The notes below the pieces were generated by a model. The model saw only the letters and a list, made by a program, of their open reading frames with translations, was not told the DNA's origin and did no database searches. From contig JAEQMT010000037.1 of NCBI GenBank assembly GCA_016722945.1, positions 62,001 through 126,000 on the forward strand: a DNA stretch of 64,000 bases, given 5' to 3'. Shown in pieces: positions 44,425 through 53,143 of this stretch. This DNA is from Desulfofustis sp. PB-SRB1. Its GTDB lineage: Bacteria > Desulfobacterota > Desulfobulbia > Desulfobulbales > Desulfocapsaceae. Made by a program: the position numbers and the translations under genes. The stretch's first letter is position 1. Each line of letters opens with the position of its first letter.

Positions 44425-45243
44425 ATGAAACAACACCAACCACCCATTGAGCTGCTCTACCAGATTGTCTCCCTGCTCATCGCTTTTATTCTTGTACATG
44501 GCTTCTACGTCACCGTGGTACGGCCACAGGCCGAGTCGTTCCTGCAACAGGAACAGCTACTTATGGAACAAGACGACAGCCACGTCCGGCAGCGCAATTT
44601 CTTCGTGGTGGTAAAGGATTTTGAGCAGGAGGCCTGTTTGATTCTGATGCTCTGGGCCGGCGCCATCCTTGCCTACAAGGGAGAATCGGTGCGGCGTCAA
44701 CGACGCCTGCTGAACAACGATCTCTTACAGTTGCCGCCGGCGCTGCCCATCGGTCTCGAGGACACCGCCCAGTTGCAGGCCAGAATCACTGAGACCGCCG
44801 GCGGCAAAGGTCATTACCTGCTCCCCCGGGCGCTAGCCACCGCTATTCACCGTTTTGCCGCGACCGGAGATGTGCAGGACAGTGCCGCGGCGGTAGGTGA
44901 AATCTGCCAGGCCGAGGGGGAGCGGCTTGATGCCGAGTTATCCATCATTCGCTATGTGGCCTGGGCCATTCCGTCCATCGGTTTTATCGGCACCGTGCGC
45001 GGTATCAGTGCGGCGCTGGGCGAGGCGCATCTGGCGCTTAAGGGCGACATTACCAGCGTTGTCCAATACCTCGGGGTTGCCTTTAACTCCACCTTCATCG
45101 CCTTGATCATTTCCATCATCCTGATGTTTTTCGTTCATCAACTGCAACTTGCCCAGGAGCGACTGGTGCTGGATACCAGACAATACTGTAACCTCAATTT
45201 CATCAGCCGCCTGCGCAAACCGATTCACCAGCAACCGACATGA
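44425..45243 (+). CDS. MotA/TolQ/ExbB-type proton channel protein
   Basis: 272 aa from the ATG at 44425; an upstream in-frame start lies in the previous gene. Topology fits TolQ/ExbB: helix 1 near residues 8-30, another hydrophobic segment near 70-85 (CLILMLWAGAILAY), a large cytoplasmic part, then the two conserved pore helices: VAWAIPSIGFIGTVRGISAAL (about 180-200) and LGVAFNSTFIALIISIILMFFVHQL (about 215-240). Family members form pentamers around ExbD/TolR/MotB-type helices and let ions through to drive movement. The stop overlaps the first VWA gene by 4 bases (ATGA), which pairs the two products as channel and partner. Confidence 0.88.
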   Translation: MKQHQPPIELLYQIVSLLIAFILVHGFYVTVVRPQAESFLQQEQLLMEQDDSHVRQRNFFVVVKDFEQEACLILMLWAGAILAYKGESVRRQRRLLNNDLLQLPPALPIGLEDTAQLQARITETAGGKGHYLLPRALATAIHRFAATGDVQDSAAAVGEICQAEGERLDAELSIIRYVAWAIPSIGFIGTVRGISAALGEAHLALKGDITSVVQYLGVAFNSTFIALIISIILMFFVHQLQLAQERLVLDTRQYCNLNFISRLRKPIHQQPT

Positions 45244-46328
45244 ACGTGAAACGCCGGAGTTTTTCTTTATTCAACCTGTCGTTTATCGACATCATGTTCT
45301 GCGGGTTCGGCGCCGTCGTTCTGCTGGTGCTGATCATCAATGCCAGCGAACGCACGGAAAACACCAGCCGACAGGTTGCCAACCGTGACCACGCCGCCCG
45401 CCTGCGGCTCGAGCTTGAGACGGCGGCTGAACTGCGCGCCGAATTGCAGGAACAGCTGCGCTCAGCGCGCCTGCAACGTGCCACGGAGGAAGATAAACTA
45501 CTCGCACTTGCAAGAGAAATTGATTCCCGGCAGGCTGACTTCGACACCCTGCGGCAGCGAAATCAGCGGGAAAAAGAAGATCTGAGCCGACTGCAGCATG
45601 AGCTAGTTGCCCTGGATACGGAAAAACAGCAGCGCCTTGCCGACATGCGGCAGAGAGATGATGAACAACCACGCACCCTCCAATTTGTCGGTGAGGGCAA
45701 CCGGCAGTACCTGACCGGGCTTAAACTTGACGGTGATCACGTCCTCATTCTGCTTGACAGCTCCGCCAGCATGCTCGATCAGCGCATCGTCGATATCATT
45801 ATTCGCCGCAACCTCAAAGATGGCGCCAAGACCGACGCACCGAAGTGGCGGCGCGCTTTACGCACCGTTAACTGGCTGCTGGCCAATATCTCACCGGACA
45901 GCAATGTTCAAGTGATGACTTTTAATGAGGTGCCCGTTCCCGTCTTACCTGATGGATGGATCGCCGTTAGCGACACCGAGGCACTGCTTGCCCTGCTTCG
46001 CGCCCTGCGGACAGTGGTGCCGGAGGGCCCCACCAGCCTGATCAACGTCTTTGCCGCGGCAGCCGCCCTGCAGCCCCCACCCGACAATATCATTCTTATT
46101 ACCGACGGACTTCCCACCATCAGTGCGGCGCCCACCGGCCGGGCGAAGGTAAGCGGGAGCAGGCGGGTAAGGCTGTTCAGCGACGCCATCGCCGAGATTC
46201 CACCGGACATAGCGGTCAATATCATACTATTTCCGCTGGAGGGCGATCCGCTGGCCGCGGCTTCCTACTGGCAACTCGCCATTGCAACCGGCGGCTCGCT
46301 GTTTACCCCCACCAGCGACTGGCCATAA
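45240..46328 (+). CDS. Membrane-anchored VWA protein with ExbD/TolR-like helix (1)
   Basis: 362 aa. A basic N-terminus and one helix, NLSFIDIMFCGFGAVVLLVL (residues 12-31), with Asp17 placed as in the ExbD/TolR helix (family pattern FIDVM). Residues 38-145 are a long coiled coil. The periplasmic part is a VWA domain: MIDAS motif DSSAS at residues 173-177 (VLILLDSSASML), GPTSLINVFAAAA with the metal Thr, and ILITDGLPT. It overlaps the channel gene by 4 bases. I infer that it is the partner subunit of the channel, with a VWA head in place of the usual peptidoglycan- or receptor-binding domain. Confidence 0.85.
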   Translation: MNVKRRSFSLFNLSFIDIMFCGFGAVVLLVLIINASERTENTSRQVANRDHAARLRLELETAAELRAELQEQLRSARLQRATEEDKLLALAREIDSRQADFDTLRQRNQREKEDLSRLQHELVALDTEKQQRLADMRQRDDEQPRTLQFVGEGNRQYLTGLKLDGDHVLILLDSSASMLDQRIVDIIIRRNLKDGAKTDAPKWRRALRTVNWLLANISPDSNVQVMTFNEVPVPVLPDGWIAVSDTEALLALLRALRTVVPEGPTSLINVFAAAAALQPPPDNIILITDGLPTISAAPTGRAKVSGSRRVRLFSDAIAEIPPDIAVNIILFPLEGDPLAAASYWQLAIATGGSLFTPTSDWP

Positions 46329-46367
46329 TTTATCACAACCCTGACAGATTATCAGTCACAATAACCG

Positions 46368-47372
46368 GTGCACCAATTGAGTAGACGCAGAAGCGCCACC
46401 GACGTGTTCAGCCTTGCCTTCCTCGACGTGGTGTCCTGCGGGTTTGGTGCTATCATCATCTTGCTGATCATCTCGCAGACCTCGGAACCACGTGGGCCGG
46501 AAGACCGGATCGCCGATTTTTCCACTGAAATTACCCGCACTCAGCGTGAGCTGGATGCGATACGAGACGAAATTGGCGAGTTGCGCCAACTCGTCGACGG
46601 TGAGCAACGCGAAACATTCACCCTGCGCGAAGAGAAGCAGACATTACAGCAAAGGTTCGCACACACGGAGGATGCCATCGATGATACAGCATTAGAGCTG
46701 ACCGCCACCACCCGTCTCAGCCAGAACCTGGCCATGGTAAAACAGAGCCTGAGCGAGGAGATGCGCCGTCTTCAGGCGGTGGTGGAACAGCCGTGGGTTG
46801 AAGAGAGCCCCATCGGCGGCATCCCGGTTGATTCAGAATACATCATTTTTATCATCGACACTTCCGGTTCCATGCAATCCAGGGCCTGGCCGGCGGTGCA
46901 GCAAAAAATGGATGAGGTCCTTGCCATCTACCCGCGGGTCAAAGGCATACAGGTTCTCAACGATATGGGCCGTTACCTCTTTTCCCAATACGAAGGCCGC
47001 TGGATCCCCGACTCCCCGGCCAGACGAAAGGCCATTCTCAAACGGCTTGCCGGCTGGAGACCGTTTTCCAATTCCAGTCCGGTGGAGGGCATCACCGCCG
47101 CCATCAAAACATTCTACCGGCCGGACCGGACCATCAGCCTCTACGTATTCGGCGATGATTTTTCTTCCGGTTCCATCCAGGAAGTTGTCGAGACCGTTGA
47201 GCGGCTCAACTCATTGACCGATGATGGAAGAAAACGGGTGCGGGTTCACACGGTGGGCTTTCCGGTTCATTTTTCCCCGGAGCCAAGCCCAAACGCGGTT
47301 CGCTTTGCGGCCCTGATGCGACGTCTGGCGGAAGACAACAACGGCAGTTTCGTGGGGCTCTCCGACCTTTAA
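46368..47372 (+). CDS. Membrane-anchored VWA protein with ExbD/TolR-like helix (2)
   Basis: 334 aa, GTG start at 46368, 39 bases after the first VWA gene. Same plan as that protein: a basic start, the helix SLAFLDVVSCGFGAIIILLI (residues 15-34) with Asp20, a coiled coil (about 48-140), then VWA with MIDAS DTSGS at 164-168 (FIIDTSGSM) and VFGDDFSSGS near 265. The shared helix pattern F-(I/L)-D-(I/V)-x2-CGFGA shows that the two are paralogues and may form the hetero-dimer that sits in a pentameric channel. Last gene of the operon. Confidence 0.85.
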   Translation: MHQLSRRRSATDVFSLAFLDVVSCGFGAIIILLIISQTSEPRGPEDRIADFSTEITRTQRELDAIRDEIGELRQLVDGEQRETFTLREEKQTLQQRFAHTEDAIDDTALELTATTRLSQNLAMVKQSLSEEMRRLQAVVEQPWVEESPIGGIPVDSEYIIFIIDTSGSMQSRAWPAVQQKMDEVLAIYPRVKGIQVLNDMGRYLFSQYEGRWIPDSPARRKAILKRLAGWRPFSNSSPVEGITAAIKTFYRPDRTISLYVFGDDFSSGSIQEVVETVERLNSLTDDGRKRVRVHTVGFPVHFSPEPSPNAVRFAALMRRLAEDNNGSFVGLSDL

Positions 47373-47388
47373 CCGCACGGATAGCAAT

Positions 47389-47465
47389 GATGGCGTCGTA
47401 AAATCTATTTTTCTTTATGGCGGCAACTGCCAAAACCACAAACCTACTTTTTGCGACTTATAGTA
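47389..47465 (+). repeat. Partial copy of the dispersed repeat
   Basis: Starts GATGGCGTCGTAAAAT, and about 60 bases later shows TTTTTGCGACTTATAG, a loose inverted match of the start. It lacks the central hairpin. It separates the VWA operon from the SPFH gene. Confidence 0.5.
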
Positions 47466-47536
47466 TCTTTGCTTAATGATTTTCCTTTCTATAATCAGGT
47501 CAAGCAATAGCTAAATGCAACCAAGAGGAGCCGTCC

Positions 47537-48487
47537 ATGGAACAACTTGTCTTTGACTACGTTTTCACCGTACCCGTCGCGCTACTGATCTTTGTGCTGT
47601 TTCTGATTAGGTCGGCCATAAAATTCGTCCCCCAAAACCGCGCCTTTGTTATAGAGCGGTTCGGTAAATTCAACAAAACAATTGAGGCAGGCCTCAATTT
47701 CATCGTCCCGTTCATCGATCGGGTAGCCCATGACCGCTCGCTCAAAGAGCAGGCGGTGGATGTGCCCAGTCAGGGCGCCATTACCAAGGACAACATTTCC
47801 CTGACCGTTGACGGAGTTTTGTATTTCCGCGTGCTGGACCCTTACAAGGCATCGTACGGGGTTGAAGACTATACCTTCGCGGTAACCCAACTGGCCCAGA
47901 CCACCATGCGCTCGGAAATCGGTAAAATAGAGTTGGATAAAACCTTTGAGGAACGAGACCAACTCAACGTCAACATCGTCAACTCCATAAATCAAGCCGC
48001 CGAGCCTTGGGGTGTCCAGGTACTGCGGTACGAGATCAAAGATATTGTCCCGCCCCAGTCGGTAATGTCGGCCATGGAGGCGCAGATGCGGGCGGAACGG
48101 GAAAAGCGGGCCCGCATCCTCGAATCGGAGGGCCAGCGCCAGGCGGAAATAAATCAGGCAGAGGGTGAAAAGCAGGCCAGGGTGCTGGCCGCCGAAGCCG
48201 AAAAGGAGCAACAGATTCTCACCGCCGAAGGCGAAGCGACGGCCATTCTGCGGGTTGCCGAAGCCCAAGCCGAAGCCCTCGCCATGGTAGGGGCGGTGGC
48301 TATTACCGGCGAAGGACTGGCTGCCGTTCAGTTGGATCTGGCCACCAAGGCCATCGCCGCCAAGGAGGCCATTGCCAAGGAAAGTTCGGTGGTGCTGCTG
48401 CCGGACAGCGCCACGGAGGCGGCCTCCATCGTCGCCCAGGCCATGGCGGTGGTGGACACCTTCAAAAGCGTTACACCGGCTGCCTGA
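47537..48487 (+). CDS. SPFH/Band 7 (stomatin/QmcA-like) membrane protein
   Basis: 316 aa. One N-terminal membrane helix (about residues 8-27), then the SPFH domain starting IKFVPQNRAFVIERFGKFNKTIEAGLNFIVPFIDRV, and a long Ala/Glu-rich coiled coil (about 180-260, EKRARILESEGQRQAEINQAEGE in short blocks). The family forms large ring cages on the inner membrane. AGAGGAG precedes the start. The NfeD gene follows by 2 bases, the usual pairing. Confidence 0.94.
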   Translation: MEQLVFDYVFTVPVALLIFVLFLIRSAIKFVPQNRAFVIERFGKFNKTIEAGLNFIVPFIDRVAHDRSLKEQAVDVPSQGAITKDNISLTVDGVLYFRVLDPYKASYGVEDYTFAVTQLAQTTMRSEIGKIELDKTFEERDQLNVNIVNSINQAAEPWGVQVLRYEIKDIVPPQSVMSAMEAQMRAEREKRARILESEGQRQAEINQAEGEKQARVLAAEAEKEQQILTAEGEATAILRVAEAQAEALAMVGAVAITGEGLAAVQLDLATKAIAAKEAIAKESSVVLLPDSATEAASIVAQAMAVVDTFKSVTPAA

Positions 48488-48489
48488 TC

Positions 48490-48975
48490 ATGGATGGTTT
48501 AATCTCATACCCCTACGCTCTGATCATCATCGGGATCGTCTTGATCACCCTGGAGGCGGTGGTGTTCGGTTTTGCCACCCTGTTTTTGATCTTTATCGGT
48601 CTTGGCTGTTTCACCACCGCGTTACTGATGTGGATCGGCATTCTCGATTCCACCTTTCTGGCAGCGGCGGCCTCGGTAAGCATAGCTACGTTCGTGTATG
48701 CCGTATTACTCTGGAAGCCGCTGCACAGGTTGCAAAACAAGCAACAGGATCCGACCCGGCAGACCAACACACTGGATGGTTTGAGCTTTCGCCTGCCCGA
48801 ACCGCTCAGCATTACTAATCCAATCAGCTACCGCTACTCCGGTGTTTCATGGCAGGTGTTACTGGAATCCGGTCACACTCAGGAACTGCCGGCCGGCGCC
48901 GAAGTGGAAGTGTACCGGACCGAAGTTGGCAAACTGTTCGTTATGCCAAGAAAAAAGGAGAACAATAACGGGTGA
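48490..48975 (+). CDS. NfeD family protein (YbbJ type)
   Basis: 161 aa. Three membrane helices (about residues 8-75) are followed by the small NfeD OB-fold (about 95-160), ending with VEVYRTEVGKLFVMPRKK. The short form without protease domain pairs with QmcA-like SPFH proteins, as seen here with the gene immediately upstream. It probably caps or stabilises the SPFH ring. Confidence 0.93.
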   Translation: MDGLISYPYALIIIGIVLITLEAVVFGFATLFLIFIGLGCFTTALLMWIGILDSTFLAAAASVSIATFVYAVLLWKPLHRLQNKQQDPTRQTNTLDGLSFRLPEPLSITNPISYRYSGVSWQVLLESGHTQELPAGAEVEVYRTEVGKLFVMPRKKENNNG

Positions 48976-49016
48976 GATGACACCGGTAAGAGTGCCTGCT
49001 GTCGATGAGGCGCGGT

Positions 49017-50315
49017 TCAATCAGTGCCAGAACAGATTGGTTTAAGATTAGCTATTTCTTTGAAAAAACGGTCACGGAACTGATAGAAGCCGGTATATGC
49101 CTCGGAGAGATTGACGATTCTATTCAACTCATCGTGCATAGAGAGAAATTCATCTTCATAGTGCAGAAACAGATCCACCAACTCAGGATCAAAATCGGTG
49201 CCCCGCCCCTTGGCGATGATGGCGGTAGCCTCACTAGTAGACTGACGATTTTTGTATCTTCGGGCACTGGTAATAACGTCGAAGGTGTCGCAAATAGCAA
49301 CGATGCGCGCTTCAATGGGAATATCGGTGCCTTCCAGCCCACGCGGGTAGCCGCTACCGTTCCATTTTTCATGATGGCACATGGCGACGCGCTCAGCCAT
49401 CTGCAATACCGGCGTCTCCGAACCGGCCAGGATGGCGGCGCCGCTTATCGTATGCCGATTAATTAATAATCGTTCTTTTTCCGACAGGCTGTGGGTCGAT
49501 TTAAGGATCACGTCGGGAATACCGATTTTGCCGATATCGTGCATCAACGACGCGTAATAGAGCTGTTCGGTGGTCTCCCGATCAAACCCGTACCGAGCCG
49601 CCAGCAGGGCGCTGTAGTTGCCGATTCGCAGGGCATGGGCGCCGGTCACCTCGTCGCGGCAATCAACCGCGGTCACCAGACGTGAGATGATCTCGATATA
49701 TGCCGCCTTCAAGTCGACCCGAGACTCGGCAAGATGCTCGTTGACGGCGTGCAGACCGCCGACAATCTCGGCAATGGTATAGGTTACCAGCGCTGAAAAA
49801 AACAAAAAGGTCAACAGGAAGAGCACCGCCATACCGGGCGGAAAATTCCATGGCCAGTCCACGATGCCCCGCAGGTTTACGACTGCGAGAAACACGACGG
49901 TCAGAGAATTGACCGCAAAAACAAGGTGCACCAGCCGTTTAGAGAGCAAAACAGCGGCCATTATCGGGGTCACGAATAAAATATAAAAACCAACCGCAAT
50001 GGGCCCGAAGGCGGCGGTAAAATAGGTGCCGGAAATATAGAGAATGGCAACGAGTACCCCGGCTCTCAACAGATAGGGGGCGGTTTTTGTAAATAAGAGA
50101 AAAACAAAGGCAACAAGAAAAATGGCATCAAAAACAATATTGAGGTAAAGCCCGTCTCTCAATGACAGGAAGGTGCTTACCGAAATCGGAACACCCCCAA
50201 GGATTAGGCTGATTCTGGCAACCAGAAAAACGATCCGATTGCGCCAGTAGTGAACATCTTCGAGGGGATCATCCCGGTGAAGTAATTGCTTCAGATTTGA
50301 CGGGGTGCTGATCAT
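49017..50315 (-). CDS. HD-GYP cyclic-di-GMP phosphodiesterase with membrane sensor
   Basis: 432 aa. Residues 30-185 hold about six membrane helices of a MASE-like sensor; a short linker leads to the HD-GYP domain (about 205-380). The HD pair is in LMHDIGKIGIPD, and further metal ligands are in NRHTISGA and CHHEKWNGSGYPRGL with the GYP motif complete, so cleavage of c-di-GMP is expected. It could oppose the GGDEF protein encoded at 18857-20098. Single gene. Confidence 0.94.
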   Translation of the reverse strand: MISTPSNLKQLLHRDDPLEDVHYWRNRIVFLVARISLILGGVPISVSTFLSLRDGLYLNIVFDAIFLVAFVFLLFTKTAPYLLRAGVLVAILYISGTYFTAAFGPIAVGFYILFVTPIMAAVLLSKRLVHLVFAVNSLTVVFLAVVNLRGIVDWPWNFPPGMAVLFLLTFLFFSALVTYTIAEIVGGLHAVNEHLAESRVDLKAAYIEIISRLVTAVDCRDEVTGAHALRIGNYSALLAARYGFDRETTEQLYYASLMHDIGKIGIPDVILKSTHSLSEKERLLINRHTISGAAILAGSETPVLQMAERVAMCHHEKWNGSGYPRGLEGTDIPIEARIVAICDTFDVITSARRYKNRQSTSEATAIIAKGRGTDFDPELVDLFLHYEDEFLSMHDELNRIVNLSEAYTGFYQFRDRFFKEIANLKPICSGTD

Positions 50316-50504
50316 CAGATCATCGTTTTACGGAAGCAGCTGATACAAAAATACACTTAATGCGCCATACATGCTCGACCGCAACATCTTTCTGTATACG
50401 TATAACCACCACATATCGACTCACCACATCATAAAAGGCGCCCATTTCCTGTTTATACCTCCGGTTGATATAGGCTGCCCGAAACTCCATGAAGCGCGAT
50501 TGTA

Positions 50505-51401
50505 TCACTCTTTGCACGGTTTGCCAGTGCCACGTCTTTTCAGAGCCTTAGCCTCTGAGTGGTTGGTGGACAAAACGAGTATAGCCACCAGGGTAATGAG
50601 CCCACCCACCACCAGCCGCCAGCCAAGCGTATCGCCAAACCAGAAAACCCCAAAGATAGTAGCCAGGATAGGCGCCGCCAGCAACAAGGGGGTTACCACG
50701 GCGACCGGATACTTGCCAAGAAGATAATAGACGGTACCATGACCAATTATCGATGCGCCAACCGCCGAATAGAGCGGCGCCCAGAAATCCCGCGGACTGC
50801 TTTCTTTTAGAATTCCGAGATGATCCGTCTCAAAGATCAGCGACAGCACCATTAAAGACGGCGCCGCGACCAGGGCGATCCAGGCCTGCAGGCGAAATAC
50901 TCCCAGCTTTGGGCACTGGCGCATGAGAATAGTTGCCACCGCCATGGCCAATGCGGCGCCGATAACCCAGAGTACCGATGCGAGATGAGCCAGCACGACC
51001 GGGTCAAATCCGATGATCATTACCCCGGCAAAGGCCGTCACAATTGCCGCAAAACGGCGAAATGGAATGCGTTCACCAAGAAAAACAAAGGCCAGCAGGG
51101 CGGAAAAGGGGACATAGAGCTGGGTGGCGATTGCCACTGAGCCGATATTTCCACTGCCGTGCAGGCCGATGAAGATCATCCCGAAATGAATGGTGCCCAG
51201 CAGAAACGAAACCCGCAAAAGCGGCATCATATACCCTCTGGCCGGCCTGAGCCAGGGGAGGGTTATGATAAGAAGCAGGAAAAATCGAATAGCGGTAAAA
51301 AAGAGCGGTTGAAACTCTTCAGCGCCGATCTTTCCGGCAATGAAGTTGAATCCCCACGCGCAGTTGACGACAACAACCAGAAGCAGATCAACAGGGCGCA
51401 T
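50505..51401 (-). CDS. EamA/DMT-family transporter
   Basis: 298 aa with ten membrane helices in two similar halves (NCAWGFNFIAGKIGAEEF at the start; AVGASIIGHGTVYYLLGKYPV in the second half), the RhaT/YedA-type drug/metabolite exporter fold. Substrate unknown; many members export amino acids or related metabolites. It stands alone. Confidence 0.92.
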   Translation of the reverse strand: MRPVDLLLVVVVNCAWGFNFIAGKIGAEEFQPLFFTAIRFFLLLIITLPWLRPARGYMMPLLRVSFLLGTIHFGMIFIGLHGSGNIGSVAIATQLYVPFSALLAFVFLGERIPFRRFAAIVTAFAGVMIIGFDPVVLAHLASVLWVIGAALAMAVATILMRQCPKLGVFRLQAWIALVAAPSLMVLSLIFETDHLGILKESSPRDFWAPLYSAVGASIIGHGTVYYLLGKYPVAVVTPLLLAAPILATIFGVFWFGDTLGWRLVVGGLITLVAILVLSTNHSEAKALKRRGTGKPCKE

Positions 51402-51483
51402 GCGGAAGGCGCAAACGGGAAATCAAAGATGGTGAATAGGCAACGGATATCGTGAAAAAATAAATCAGTCAGCCTTATCTAAA

Positions 51484-51512
51484 GGGTGCGGCGGGCCCGC
51501 CCCGCCACACCC
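51484..51512 (-). terminator. Possible terminator after the zinc-ribbon gene
   Basis: A GC-rich hairpin, read on the minus strand as GGGTGTGGCGGG, a short loop, then CCCGCCGCACCC with one bulge, followed by TTT. It lies 15 bases past the stop of the minus-strand gene at 51527. The T-run is short. Confidence 0.5.
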
Positions 51513-51526
51513 GATAGAGAAAGGGA

Positions 51527-51874
51527 TCACTTCTTGAAAATCGACATAAAAGCGCTACGGGTAGCTTTCAATGAGGTTTCGCTGTCTTTGCTTTCCACGA
51601 TCTCTTTTAATTCGCCAGGATCAAGATGAACGGCGCCGCACCCCTCGTTGACGCAGATGTCGACCTTGACGTTGCCCTCGTCAACCTCTGCCAGACTCCT
51701 GGTGCCGCACCGAAAACAGTGGTACTTATGCTCTTCGGCATATTTCTCATCGGCCTCTTTGGCGGATTTCTCCCGAAGCTGCTGCAGCAACTTCTTATCC
51801 TGCTCGGCAAAATAGGCCTCTTCGGATTTGGCACTGGGATTAACCAGATGTACACTTACTTTGTCTTTAGGCAT
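51527..51874 (-). CDS. Zinc-ribbon protein (zf-TFIIB type)
   Basis: 115 aa from the ATG at 51874, with GGAGG 9 bases upstream. The first 60 residues are charged and helical; the rest holds a zinc ribbon: HCFRCGTRSL (Cys-x2-Cys) and ICVNEGCGAVHLDPGEL (Cys-x4-Cys), the latter typical of the zf-TFIIB group. Function of such small ribbon proteins is unclear. Confidence 0.85.
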   Translation of the reverse strand: MPKDKVSVHLVNPSAKSEEAYFAEQDKKLLQQLREKSAKEADEKYAEEHKYHCFRCGTRSLAEVDEGNVKVDICVNEGCGAVHLDPGELKEIVESKDSETSLKATRSAFMSIFKK

Positions 51875-52068
51875 GTTCGGATCCTCCATATCATAGTATA
51901 TTTGGTCAGGCTGCGGCCACAAGAATAGCCTTTCAATCACCCACTTGCAAGTGGTTCTTGGCAGGCATCACCATCTTTCATTCGGCCTAACGCGCTGTGC
52001 CGCACCAGTCGGCAAAGTCATTAAAACAAAAGTGAAATCGAGGTTTTTTGGAGCCTTGCAAAATGAGA

Positions 52069-52190
52069 CTTTTCGTTCAAGATTAAGGCACGAGAAAAAT
52101 ATTACCGCGGACCGACCTCATATTTTGAGGACAACATTTTTTGCGCAACAATGAGGTTGGGCGTAAAGGCCATTTTTCGAGGCTCCCCAT
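52069..52190 (+). repeat. Dispersed repeat copy D (distal block)
   Basis: From AAAATGAGACTTTTCG through ATTACCGCGG to TTGGGCGTAAAGGCCATT, it follows the distal block of copy B (38144-38265) with the same order and spacing. It fills most of the 323 bases between the zinc-ribbon and ppk2 genes; the rest shows nothing else. The end GAGGCTCCCCATC is a decayed GACGCCATC. Confidence 0.7.
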
Positions 52191-52197
52191 CACTTTG

Positions 52198-52983
52198 CTA
52201 ATAACGTGCTTTTACTGCATGGGCAAAGTCAATATCCTTGGGCTGGCCCTTCTTGCGCTCGCGTCGTTTACCCAGTTTCGGGGCATCAAAGGGTACTTTT
52301 TCATAGTCGATACAAGAAAGCAGATGGGAGATACAATTGAGCCGCGCCCGTCTTTTGTCGTCTGCTACCACCTTATACCAGGGGGCGTGTTTTGAATCAC
52401 TGGCGCTGATCATCCGGTCGTAGGCGGCGGTATAGTCGTACCAGCGCTGGTATGATTCCACATCCATGGGACTCAGTTTCCACTGCCGTAGCGGATCATC
52501 CAAACGCCTCCGAAAACGCTTCTCCTGCTCTTCTTGAGACACATCAAAAAAGTACTTAATCAAAATAATGCCGTCATTGACCAGGTAATATTCAAAGGCT
52601 GAGACATTAGCCAGAAAGGTCTCATACTGCTCATCCGTGCAGAACCCCATCACCTTCTCCACTCCGGCCCGGTTATACCAGGAGCGATCAAACAGCACCA
52701 CCTCACCCGCCGCCGGCATTTGAGCGATATAGCGCTGCATGAAGAGCTGCGTCTTTTCCCGTTCATTGGGGGCGGGCAGGGCCACCACCCGGAAAACACG
52801 CGGACTCACCCGCTCGGTAATGCGCTTGATTACCCCGCCCTTGCCGGCCGCATCACGTCCCTCAAAGACAACGACAACGCGCAACCCCTGCTTTTTTACG
52901 TAACGCTGCAGCAGACAGAGCTGAATCTGTAGTTTTTGCAACTCCTCTTCATACTTTTCTTCCTTGAGTTTTTTTCCCGCCAT
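52198..52983 (-). CDS. ppk2: Polyphosphate kinase 2 (PPK2)
   Basis: 261 aa, one PPK2 domain. Walker A is FEGRDAAGKGG (about residues 41-51), Walker B is VVLFDRSWYNRAGVEKVMGF, and the lid region has RRLDDPLRQWKLSPMDVES. The family transfers phosphate between polyphosphate and nucleoside di- or monophosphates. Size and motifs fit class I (NDP-phosphorylating). Single gene; GGGGGAAAG precedes the start. Confidence 0.95.
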   Translation of the reverse strand: MAGKKLKEEKYEEELQKLQIQLCLLQRYVKKQGLRVVVVFEGRDAAGKGGVIKRITERVSPRVFRVVALPAPNEREKTQLFMQRYIAQMPAAGEVVLFDRSWYNRAGVEKVMGFCTDEQYETFLANVSAFEYYLVNDGIILIKYFFDVSQEEQEKRFRRRLDDPLRQWKLSPMDVESYQRWYDYTAAYDRMISASDSKHAPWYKVVADDKRRARLNCISHLLSCIDYEKVPFDAPKLGKRRERKKGQPKDIDFAHAVKARY

Positions 52984-53078
52984 GCTTTCCCCCTTTGTTC
53001 ATTGTAACGCTTCCAATATTTAGTTTGCCTTCCAATTCTTAGCACTATACGCGGGAAATCAATAAAAATCGGACAGCC

Positions 53079-53119
53079 GTCAAAGAAGGGATGCGGTTAT
53101 ATGCCGCACCCCTCCTTGA
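53079..53119 (-). terminator. Possible terminator after the HtrA gene
   Basis: An imperfect hairpin of about 15 bp (CAAAGAAGGGATGCGG opposite CCGCACCCCTCCTTG) around the loop TTATATG, 25 bases past the stop of the minus-strand HtrA gene. There is no strong T-run. Confidence 0.4.
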
Positions 53120-53143
53120 ACAGAGAGAGAAGCGTGTGAGTAT

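Noticed and set aside
44425-47372. Zorya-type phage defence (ZorAB with effectors)
   Set aside because: A MotA-like channel is shared, but there is no MotB-type peptidoglycan-binding partner, helicase or nuclease; VWA proteins and exported factors point to an envelope role.
52141-52395. Plus-strand ORF of 84 aa
   Set aside because: It begins in the repeat and runs antisense into ppk2; no support as a gene.
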